A DNA stretch of 21,152 nt, from contig RPFO01001617.1 in assembly GCA_009746045.1 (NCBI GenBank), positions 1 through 21,152 on the forward strand, given 5' to 3'. Positions 13,066 through 20,571 of the stretch are shown here, piece after piece. The DNA is from Mesostigma viride (Eukaryota > Streptophyta > Mesostigmatophyceae > Mesostigmatales > Mesostigmataceae). The notes under the pieces are model-generated. The model saw nothing but the letters and a program-made list of their open reading frames with translations, did not search any database and had not been told where the DNA came from. The first letter of the stretch is position 1; the number at the start of each line of letters is the position of its first letter. Both the position numbers and the translations under genes were made by a program.

Positions 13066-14874
13066 TTATGAAGCGAACCGCTTGCCCCCCATGCCCTGTG
13101 CAATCTTTAGCACATTGAAAGATGTGACGTAGACATCGATCGTACCTGCCGGGATGCCACCGGTCGACTTGCCGAGTCCCTTGAGGTTTAGCTTGACACT
13201 GTCCAGTCGGGACATGTTCACAGAGCCGGACGGCTTCCACGACTCGGGCTCGAGTGCGAAGGGGATACAGTACACGTGACTGCCCTTCACGACACGGGTG
13301 TGGAACTCGCTGGGTAGCACGTAGGAGAAATAGATAGGATCGCGCCCCTCGCCGTACATGTTTTGGGAATTGAGCGACAGGTTGGCGGTGGTGAACAGGT
13401 GGCCGTCACCAAACAAGCTGTTGTCATTCCAAAACTTCCAATAGCCGTTGTAAGAAAAGTCGGCGTCGGCACGGTACTTGGTGTTGATGAATGACAGGTC
13501 GGCGGGCTTGAACCAGAACAGGATCTCCTTGACCGGGTGGTTGAACTTGAGGTCCATGCTCACCTCGTTTTCCCCGCTCACGTGCTGCTGGTAGCGCTGG
13601 ACCTCGGTGATGAGGTACTCGTGCGAGTTGAGGGCGAACTGCCGGCGCTCGAAGTCGTCCAGGTAGATGTAGCGCACCAGCAGCTTGCATGCGAAACTCG
13701 GTGGCTCCCTGATCCACCTCCCGCGCGGCTCGGCCAGCGCGATGGCGTCTGCGGTGGGGGCGTTGTAGTCATTGTTTGTCGAGGCGGGGGCGTTGATCAC
13801 TTCAGGGATATAAGGCAGATTCTGAACGGACCCCTTTCCGACTCTCGTACTGTACACGTATCCATCCCGCTTGACTTGCAAGGTGAAGCCGACTAGCCTC
13901 TTATTGGCATTGGTCGCGCCTTCCGTGAGCCACTCGGAAACAAACACGGTATAATTGGTTTGCGTATCCTTAGTGGGGACGACTGGGTTAGAAAATGTAC
14001 CGCCAGATAAGTAATCAGAGGCGGTATATTGCTCACAAATTCTTTTAAACTTGCCATCTGTCCAGTCACCGAAGCCCTCGTCATTATTGTTTAAGTTTTT
14101 CGTCCACAATTTGACATTCGCGTCCAGCTCGGTGAACACTTGGAGAGCCACTGCGACTCGTTTGGCGTTGGTGTCATAGTCAGATGTGCTGGCATAGTTC
14201 TTTGCAGGGGTGCTCGTAGAAGGCGTGGCGGTCTGGTCGGGGGTGTACCCGGGCCAGTACCTGGTGAAGATGTCCGCTGCCGTGTTGAACTGGATCTTAA
14301 CGATCACGTCGTGGTACTGGAGGGCGATGATGGGCAGAGCCAGGCCAGGGTCCCTGCAGAAGGTGAACTCCAACGGGATGTAAATGTGCTGCGCCCGATC
14401 GGCGCGGTCGTACTCTACAACCCTACCCAACTCGTCAATCTTCACGCTGCCACCGTGAGCCACTGGCATGTTGTCCACGCTGCTCTCGTACCCCTTCTTG
14501 CTCATGATGTCGTTCACGTGCAAGAAATCGCCCGTGATCTTTTCGATGGAGTACCCGCCCACCACCAACTCCACGTGGTCGATCAGGATCCTGCCAAAGT
14601 CTTTCGCGAACGGCGCGTACGATGCCACGAAGAAAGGGGACATCTCGATGTACGCCATGACCTTTGTGATCAGATCGCCCGACCGGGGCAGCTTGAACTC
14701 TACAGATTGGCCGTAATCCACGATGCCGGCGGATTGCGTGACCTCCGAATCTTCCATCGCAAAGTTGGTGTGGCGCGGATAGACGGTCTTGAAGAAGGTG
14801 ACCTCCGGATCGACGATCAGCGAGACGTCTTGCGTCCCCTTAGCGCGAAGGGCCATGATGCTGTGACTTCCCAT
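13066..14874 (-). CDS. major capsid protein paralog with enlarged inter-domain loop, 602 aa
   Basis: Intact gene from ATG 14874 to TAA 13066. It shares with the 452-residue capsid protein the start (MALRAKGTQD, FFKTVYPRHTNFAMEDSEV), SGDLITKVMAYIEM, YIPLEFTFCRDPGLALPII, RYIYLDDFERRQFA, GRDPIYFSYVLPSEFHTR and the end FNVLKIAQGMGGKRFAS. About 190 residues (roughly 205-395) lie between the ADIFT segment and RYIYLDDFE, against about 50 in the paralog. This insert is Thr/Ser/Asn-rich and contains KNLNNNDEGFGDWTDGKFK, so it is probably an exposed loop or tower on the capsid surface. It could be a minor capsomer or the main one; sequence alone cannot tell. Confidence 0.95.
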   Translation of the reverse strand: MGSHSIMALRAKGTQDVSLIVDPEVTFFKTVYPRHTNFAMEDSEVTQSAGIVDYGQSVEFKLPRSGDLITKVMAYIEMSPFFVASYAPFAKDFGRILIDHVELVVGGYSIEKITGDFLHVNDIMSKKGYESSVDNMPVAHGGSVKIDELGRVVEYDRADRAQHIYIPLEFTFCRDPGLALPIIALQYHDVIVKIQFNTAADIFTRYWPGYTPDQTATPSTSTPAKNYASTSDYDTNAKRVAVALQVFTELDANVKLWTKNLNNNDEGFGDWTDGKFKRICEQYTASDYLSGGTFSNPVVPTKDTQTNYTVFVSEWLTEGATNANKRLVGFTLQVKRDGYVYSTRVGKGSVQNLPYIPEVINAPASTNNDYNAPTADAIALAEPRGRWIREPPSFACKLLVRYIYLDDFERRQFALNSHEYLITEVQRYQQHVSGENEVSMDLKFNHPVKEILFWFKPADLSFINTKYRADADFSYNGYWKFWNDNSLFGDGHLFTTANLSLNSQNMYGEGRDPIYFSYVLPSEFHTRVVKGSHVYCIPFALEPESWKPSGSVNMSRLDSVKLNLKGLGKSTGGIPAGTIDVYVTSFNVLKIAQGMGGKRFAS

Positions 14875-14888
14875 GTTGGATCGGGATG

Positions 14889-14906
14889 TATATATATAGT
14901 TCTAGA
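14889..14906 (-). promoter_or_regulatory. capsid-gene promoter: TCTAGA followed by TATATATATA
   Basis: On the minus strand, TCTAGA (14906-14901), two bases, then TATATATATA (14898-14889), about 14 bases before ATG 14874. Same module as before the 452-residue capsid gene. Confidence 0.65.
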
Positions 14907-14924
14907 CATTTTTTTTGGACGCGG

Positions 14925-17024
14925 CTAGAAGGGCAGACTGCCGACGTAGTGAGTGGCGAGAACCTTTTGGTTACCCCTCGTTTCGCTCGCAGCGTATTGG
15001 AACTGGTTGGATTTTATATCGAGTACCAGGAGCCCGGGTGACCGTTTGGACCAGGAGCGTGCATACGTCAACCTGAAGGTTCCACTCACCACCTGCATCG
15101 AACCTACAGGCTGAAGGACGGTCACTTTGCCCGATTTGAAGTCATAATGCCGCAGACGCACATCATTGCTATCGAGACCCGATAAGGTCGATACGGAAGG
15201 AACAAACTTGACGGTGAACGACTGTGAAAAGAGCGTGTCCAGCCTCCCGCCGGTGTCGGCATCAACGAAATCGATGTCAGAGAAGAATGGCGCCGGGGCG
15301 GGGATCACAATAGCGTGCGTTGAGATGGGGTATATCTCTGTCTCCGACACCCTGAACGCCATCCCACCATCTGTCGGAGCTAGAGTGAGTGTGCGGGTGG
15401 CAGTAGCGGGCGCGGCATACCCAGTGCATGCCAAAGTGTGCGTCTTCTTGTCAGTAGACGACGACCACGATGATGCGGGTGCGGTCAGCTGGCCTCCGGT
15501 AGACACGCTCAACGATAGCTTTCCAGTCTGGAGAGTCACCGGCTTGGATGTGTAAATGATGAATGAAAAGGTGGATGGGAGCGAGGACGGATACGGCCCG
15601 ATAAGCTTGTTGTCCGGAGTTTTAAAAGTGTAAGAATAAGAGAACACGCTCTCCGGCGTCGTGGACGTGTTGCCACTTTGGGCGGGGGCATTAGTCGTGA
15701 ATGAGATGCTGGTGGACAGGTTGTAGTTAATGATAGTGCTGCTACCGATCCGTACGGTGTTTGCCGGAATCTTGATCTCCACAGCGCCACTTGACATTGA
15801 CAGGTCTAGGGACGGGGCCAAAGCAAGGGCCTTTTGGTATATGTTGCCCATGTTGATGCGCAACATGGGCTGACCAACCACTCGTGTCATTGGCACGACA
15901 GACATTGGCACGTTGTTGAGCGTCCACGTCACCGGCACATTTCCCTCAGGCAGTTTCGTGATTTCAGTGCCGAATAAGATGTCCACCGTTGCAGTCAACT
16001 GTTGCCTACTGGTGGTATAGTTCGTTTCATGCGCGGACCCGCTTACCCACGCTGTTGTGGGCACCAGGACTGTATCCCTAGCGACGCCACTCGTATCAAC
16101 GAACTTCCATTCGATGGATGTAACACTTGATGAGTAGTTGTTGAAGTACGCAGTTCCCGGTGATGCGGGTGCGGTAGGGACATTTGTGGACGTCAACAGT
16201 TGCCAGGTCAGCTCGAACGCCCTCTCTATTGTGGTGCCAATCCTAAACAAGCCAGCTGGCAGAGACAACCGGATGGTGTTGCTAGCAGCGGTGGCGGTGG
16301 TGGCCAGGTCACCCAAGGGGAACTTGGCCGTCACGATCCCATTGTTGTCCGCTTGGAATGCACCCACCGATACGGTTGAGCTGTTACCGTTGTTTACAGT
16401 GTACGAGAAAGTCGTCGGCGTTCCCTTCTCGATGAGTGAGATGAAACCCGCGAGCGGTTCCTTCGATGCCAGGAACCGCAGCACAAGATCGATAGACTTT
16501 GTGCCAGTACTGGATGTCCATGGCGAAGTCCAATCGTACACGTCCAGCGCGGTCCATTCCGCGCCATACCGGGCCGCGCTTTTTGTTCCTACCTGCGAGT
16601 TATTGGCCGAGTAGACAAAGTCGGCACTGTAAAGACAGGGGAGGTTGGCCAAAGTACCCGGTGCAGGCGTCGGCGTGGACGTGCCTCCACTATAAAAACG
16701 CCACAACCCAACGGCAGCTGAAGACCAAGGACGGTCTTCTCTGTTTACTTTCACCCTAAGCAACGGGATATCAATACGAATGTCCGTATCAACTGCACTC
16801 ATGTCAATTTGCAAATCGCGAGCGTTTGTCCACAGGTTAGTTAGTGTTAATGACAACGTTGAGTTATTGGCGACAGCGGCGGCCTCATACGTTCTTTCTA
16901 TGGTGCCGCTCGTAACTTTATATGTAATTTTATCGTTTGTCCCTGTAGACGCGTTTACAGACACTGGCAAATTACCAAAAACGATCTCTAGACTAACCGG
17001 TTGATTTGTATACAATGAAGACAC
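14925..17024 (-). CDS. giant beta-repeat (fibre-like) protein, C-terminal piece
   Basis: Open for 699 residues and stops at TAG 14927-14925. As read it begins at a GTG (17024), which is unlikely for this genome. The preceding frame (ending at TAG 17026-17024, with MSDR just before) joins it if one base is missing near 17027. The sequence is Ser/Thr/Val/Asn-rich and beta-strand-like. It has repeating elements such as KFPLGDLATTATAA, LSLPAGLFRIGT, VTWTLNNVPM, LRINMGNIYQKA, IKIPANTVRIGS and SFIIYTSKPVTLQTG. This suggests tandem Ig/cadherin-like beta-sandwich modules. I do not recognise a named domain. It follows the capsid genes on the same strand; a virion surface fibre or adhesin is the most natural guess. 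Confidence 0.75.
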   Translation of the reverse strand: MSSLYTNQPVSLEIVFGNLPVSVNASTGTNDKITYKVTSGTIERTYEAAAVANNSTLSLTLTNLWTNARDLQIDMSAVDTDIRIDIPLLRVKVNREDRPWSSAAVGLWRFYSGGTSTPTPAPGTLANLPCLYSADFVYSANNSQVGTKSAARYGAEWTALDVYDWTSPWTSSTGTKSIDLVLRFLASKEPLAGFISLIEKGTPTTFSYTVNNGNSSTVSVGAFQADNNGIVTAKFPLGDLATTATAASNTIRLSLPAGLFRIGTTIERAFELTWQLLTSTNVPTAPASPGTAYFNNYSSSVTSIEWKFVDTSGVARDTVLVPTTAWVSGSAHETNYTTSRQQLTATVDILFGTEITKLPEGNVPVTWTLNNVPMSVVPMTRVVGQPMLRINMGNIYQKALALAPSLDLSMSSGAVEIKIPANTVRIGSSTIINYNLSTSISFTTNAPAQSGNTSTTPESVFSYSYTFKTPDNKLIGPYPSSLPSTFSFIIYTSKPVTLQTGKLSLSVSTGGQLTAPASSWSSSTDKKTHTLACTGYAAPATATRTLTLAPTDGGMAFRVSETEIYPISTHAIVIPAPAPFFSDIDFVDADTGGRLDTLFSQSFTVKFVPSVSTLSGLDSNDVRLRHYDFKSGKVTVLQPVGSMQVVSGTFRLTYARSWSKRSPGLLVLDIKSNQFQYAASETRGNQKVLATHYVGSLPF

Positions 17025-17026
17025 TA

Positions 17027-17214
17027 TCTATCACTCATGTTTATTGGTGTCGTGCCAAAGCTTGTCGGAACAACAAGTGCGTTATTCTGTCCTCTGGGGA
17101 TCGCAGCAAGTTGAGTCGAGCCAAGTTTCCATTTGACATCCGTAATTTGCCCAGGGCCATATCTAGCAGGCTGGACCAAGCAAACAACACGGACCACTGT
17201 GATCGAAATCCCCC
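17027..17214 (-). CDS. giant beta-repeat protein, short third-frame piece
   Basis: This frame, between the C5 run at 17210-17214 and the TAG at 17026-17024, reads ITDVKWKLGSTQLAAIPRGQ, then LVVPTSFGTTPINMSDR. It fits the repeat pattern (VTWTLDN-like, then INMGN-like) far better than the reading used by the upstream piece here, which ends in LLFRQALARHQ. It has no start of its own and only makes sense as the link between the two flanking pieces. Confidence 0.5.
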
Positions 17215-17820
17215 TGTAACCACGGCAGTCCCCACGCTGACAGTCATCGCCGGGAACTCCACGAACAAGTTATACCCACTGCCCTGTGAGCGCAGGTCCA
17301 CTCCTCTACTCCGAGCAAGTGACCACAGCGTGTTACCTGCGCTATCTGTCGTCGGCACGCGCAACGTGTTAGAAGTGGAGCTAGAGGTGTAGCTCATGTC
17401 AGTCTGACACAAATCGACGGGGTCACTGCCAACGACTGATAAGTAAATTTTCGCCTTGGCGGATACATGTGTGCTGGAAACAGTTACTGGCGACGTTGGT
17501 GGAAACACAAACTCTAGAGTTAGCGACTTACCCCAATAATTGTGAACTGGGGTGATAGGTAGTACCCCCCACACATTGCTAGACACATAGGCGGCGGGTG
17601 TCGATGACGTGTCGAAAATCCAGTTTACCGCGGTCAAAGTGCCACCCGTCGCCTGGTTAAAGCTTTGTAGGGAGAGGACGTCCATGCGAAAGACCCACTT
17701 GGCTTCAAAACGTGGATTGCCGCTAGTTGTACCTGCAAACGTCAGGCAATTAGCCGGCACCGTGACTGTAATCGTGGTGTCTCTACTCCTCATGTCCCAG
17801 CCCCCTTGCTTGTCTCTCAC
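17041..17820 (-). CDS. giant beta-repeat protein, middle piece
   Basis: As read it begins at a GTG (17820). The same frame is open upstream as LRIDLGSLFTLV (about 17853), matching LGDL/FGGLY elements elsewhere in the gene, so it continues the N-terminal piece after a lost base near 17853-17860. It contains GGWDMRSRDTTITVTVPANC and GVDLRSQGSGYNLFVEFPAM, two copies of the shared G-[WV]-D-[LM]-R-S ... P-A motif. From the C5 run at 17210-17214 to its stop at 17041 the frame is probably wrong. Confidence 0.7.
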   Translation of the reverse strand: MRDKQGGWDMRSRDTTITVTVPANCLTFAGTTSGNPRFEAKWVFRMDVLSLQSFNQATGGTLTAVNWIFDTSSTPAAYVSSNVWGVLPITPVHNYWGKSLTLEFVFPPTSPVTVSSTHVSAKAKIYLSVVGSDPVDLCQTDMSYTSSSTSNTLRVPTTDSAGNTLWSLARSRGVDLRSQGSGYNLFVEFPAMTVSVGTAVVTGGFRSQWSVLFAWSSLLDMALGKLRMSNGNLARLNLLRSPEDRITHLLFRQALARHQ

Positions 17821-19760
17821 AAGTGTGAAAAGAGAGCCGAGGTCGATCCGCAGTCGTCGACGTCCTTTGTCACGAGTGTCGTTTCGAAATTCTTAAGATC
17901 GAGGGTTCCACTGGTACCGTGGCCAGCGGACCAGGTGACGACCGTAGTGGATGCCACTGTCGCCAGCTTGCCCGCGTTAAAAGCGATATACAAAACCGAG
18001 GCGGTAGTGCCGAACTTGTCTGCCACTCCTGTCACCACACTAGGCACCCTTGCATCCGTTAGCGCCCGCACGCCAGCGTTAGAACCAAACTGCCACACGC
18101 AATTGGCAACATTAAGATCGGTGAGGTCACCGAGCGCAACAGGAGTTTGGGAACCCGCTGGGTTAAAGGCTAACGTAAACCTTACCGCTTCGGTGATCTC
18201 GTTGTTCGTCGAAGTGCCCACCAGGAAGGTTGATCCGGGTATTGTCACAGTGATCGTACCACTGGTGGTGATGAAGTTTGTTTCAGCATTTCCAAAAGCC
18301 CACCCCGCAACATCACCAAGGTTCACGTTGAGGATGTTTGCGTTGTTCTGCTTCGTCACGGTCTGGGTGGTTTTTTCTCGCGTTCCTAGTGCGTATTTTA
18401 TAGTCGTGTCCGTGCTGGGGTACTTAAGAGCAAGAGTGTCATTGAAGGTCAGTTTGACTGTCACATTATTGCCCGAAACGCCGCTGTCGAACTGGCAGCT
18501 CATAGCAGACCATTCCGACTCCGACAAAGAAAAATCCCTGGTAGTAGCGTTGCTGGTCGTCGAGAAGATCAGATTGACCGCTGACAGCCCCACCGCTTTT
18601 AAGGATGCCAACTCGCGTGTGGCGGTGCTGGTGTTGTTGTTGCTGTTGGATGAGGTTGTAGCGGTTCTAAAATCCCAAGTCGCGGTCACATTTTTGTTGA
18701 AAATGCCACTACTTGTCTTTAACATGCCGGCCGGGATAGTCACTGCAACAGAGTTTGCTAGCCTCGTCAAGATCGTCACGGACTGCCCTAGACCAATTGC
18801 TTTTATATCCCCCAAACGGAATCTAGCAATTGTTAAGCTGTTTGCGGACGTGAATTCATCAACACCGCATAAAGTTCGTATGGGCGTGGCCGCATTGTCT
18901 AGCGTCCAAGAGAACACAATAGGATTATTTCTGGTCAGTGTTAAGTCAGTCGAAGTGATCTGAAGATAAACGTCCCATGTTCGATTATTGGTATAAAGAT
19001 CCGACCATCCAGTAATGGTTGGCACAACAGCAACAACACCGCCGTTGGTAGGAGCGGAGGCGGCTATGAATGTTTGTACGTCGGTACTATTTGACTTGTT
19101 TACAAACAAGAAACTCGCATTATGTATGCCAGGGATGTTGCCGATGACAGCGGTATCGATGCTAGATGGGGTGGCACCATTCCACAAGCGCGTGGATATG
19201 AAAATGGACTTGTTATAGGTATTATCACCGTCGACTTTAATTGAGCCGGCTGGGATTTCCACTGTGAGAATGTTAAGATGGCCCGCTACAGTCGACCGCA
19301 GATCCCATCCATTATTAGTGGTAGTAATAGTGGTTGCGCGATTGACAAGATCACCGAGAGGAATCTGGAGTCTTTGATATTTGAACAGTGACGAATATAA
19401 CACCGACGCAGCATTAGTAGTCCAAGTTACATTGTCCAGGCTTATTTTCGGGAGAGGGATACCCGCTGTGTTCAAAGTGAAACTGTTCCCGCCGGCTGGT
19501 GACAGGACTCTGGTCTGATAAGTATTATTTGCACTATTCAAAAGTTTTGAATAGATGTTTATTTCCAAAACTGCAGTCGCTAAACTGGGGAACGCGGCAG
19601 TACTAATGTTGACATGACCAATGTCCAAAGTGTCTGATTTTACTAGGTCAGCTGTCTGCTTACTATCGCTAGTGTTTTTGAAATAAACTGCAAATGGGGC
19701 AGTGGTAGAATAGCGCGGGAACGCATCTTTGAGAGTCGCGACATCCGGTAATGTCGACAT
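17817..19760 (-). CDS. giant beta-repeat (fibre-like) protein, N-terminal piece
   Basis: Starts at ATG 19760 (MSTLPDVATLKDAF), about 50 bases after the stop of the neighbouring repeat gene, with an AT-rich TTTTTTAATC in the spacer. There is no signal peptide. The composition is Thr/Ser/Asn/Val-rich with few charges. Repeat elements include QIPLGDLVN with NNGWDLRSTVAG and VEIPAGSIKVDG (residues 132-178), FRLGDIKAIG with VTIPAGMLKT, and VNLGDVAGW with VTIPGSTFLVG. It ends out of frame as LFSHL. With the three following pieces the gene spans 19760-14925 and encodes about 1,610 residues. Large repeat proteins of this kind decorate capsids of some algal viruses; the function here is inferred. Confidence 0.78.
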   Translation of the reverse strand: MSTLPDVATLKDAFPRYSTTAPFAVYFKNTSDSKQTADLVKSDTLDIGHVNISTAAFPSLATAVLEINIYSKLLNSANNTYQTRVLSPAGGNSFTLNTAGIPLPKISLDNVTWTTNAASVLYSSLFKYQRLQIPLGDLVNRATTITTTNNGWDLRSTVAGHLNILTVEIPAGSIKVDGDNTYNKSIFISTRLWNGATPSSIDTAVIGNIPGIHNASFLFVNKSNSTDVQTFIAASAPTNGGVVAVVPTITGWSDLYTNNRTWDVYLQITSTDLTLTRNNPIVFSWTLDNAATPIRTLCGVDEFTSANSLTIARFRLGDIKAIGLGQSVTILTRLANSVAVTIPAGMLKTSSGIFNKNVTATWDFRTATTSSNSNNNTSTATRELASLKAVGLSAVNLIFSTTSNATTRDFSLSESEWSAMSCQFDSGVSGNNVTVKLTFNDTLALKYPSTDTTIKYALGTREKTTQTVTKQNNANILNVNLGDVAGWAFGNAETNFITTSGTITVTIPGSTFLVGTSTNNEITEAVRFTLAFNPAGSQTPVALGDLTDLNVANCVWQFGSNAGVRALTDARVPSVVTGVADKFGTTASVLYIAFNAGKLATVASTTVVTWSAGHGTSGTLDLKNFETTLVTKDVDDCGSTSALFSHL

Positions 19761-19781
19761 GTTGTTATTACCACGTTTAGA

Positions 19782-19791
19782 TTAAAAAATG
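19782..19791 (-). promoter_or_regulatory. AT-rich promoter-like element before the giant repeat gene
   Basis: On the minus strand the spacer between the two repeat genes contains TTTTTTAATC about 25 bases before ATG 19760. It lacks the TCTAGA/TATATATA module of the capsid genes. Confidence 0.3.
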
Positions 19792-19808
19792 AAACCGCGC
19801 ACAAGGAC

Positions 19809-20571
19809 TTATTCAAGATTGATGGGGAGCGAAAACGAGAAGGGGAGCCCCACCAGGCTCTCGCCAACTTTCACAGACCCAGCTGGGACGATGAAAGTCA
19901 GCCCCTGTTCACGCTTTGTGAACATGTCATACCCCACTTCCGGTCGCGTAAGAAGTTTTGTGTACAGTCCACCAAAGTCAACCCTGAGCGATGTGTCCAC
20001 ACCGGTTACAGCGGCTGTACCAAACTCCACTCCGTCCATGTAGAACGGGATGGTTAGCGGGGATGGCACAGTGACCGGTGAGGTGGTGATAATCTCCAGC
20101 GCCATCTCGGCCTTTTTGTACGGAACTAATTGGTCCAGGTAAACATTGGACATCTCCAGATTTGGAAGGGATGCCAATGTATACACCACTTTCGGCTGCC
20201 CCGGCTCCCAGATCACCTCTAATTGCACCCCTGTAACCCCATCTAACACGGTGTGAAACTCCTTACTCTGTCCAACACCATTTAGAAGGTAGAAACCGAA
20301 TGGGATAGTGCGAGTTAGGAACTCTCCGGACACTGTGAACTTGCTTGGCGGGATGTTAAATGATAGGAACTGCAGCTCCTTTGCGAACATATCATACCCG
20401 GTGTTCAATGCGTTTCCATACATGTCACCAAAGTTAAACATCAGCCCTTCCGCGTGCGCGGTCATGGCAGCGTTTCCAAACATGACACCGTCAACCATGT
20501 ACGGGACGGAAACCGAAGAAGTGTATGGGATCATGACAGCTTCGTTCGTCTTGAAGAGCACGCGAACTTCC
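19809..20571 (-). CDS. second beta-repeat protein, C-terminal piece
   Basis: As read this frame begins at a GTG (20561, LFKTNEAVMIPYTSS) and ends at TAG 19809. It has two copies of a repeat of about 120 residues. Each shows a PYMVDGVMFG / PFYMDGVEFG strand, then FNFGDMYGNALNTGYDMFAK / VDFGGLYTKLLTRPEVGYDM, then FNIPPSKFTVSGE / FIVPAGSVKVGES. It joins the upstream piece through a C10 in place of the C9 at 20572-20580 (coding strand). The GYDM ... P-A/P-S motif links it to the giant repeat protein next door. Confidence 0.75.

Noticed and set aside
17806-18963. Plus-strand frame of 385 codons, Val/Leu/Ser-rich, which could pass for a membrane protein.
   Set aside because: Its hydrophobic look is the complement of Thr/Asn/Gly-rich coding sequence on the minus strand, which carries the repeat motifs and a proper ATG.
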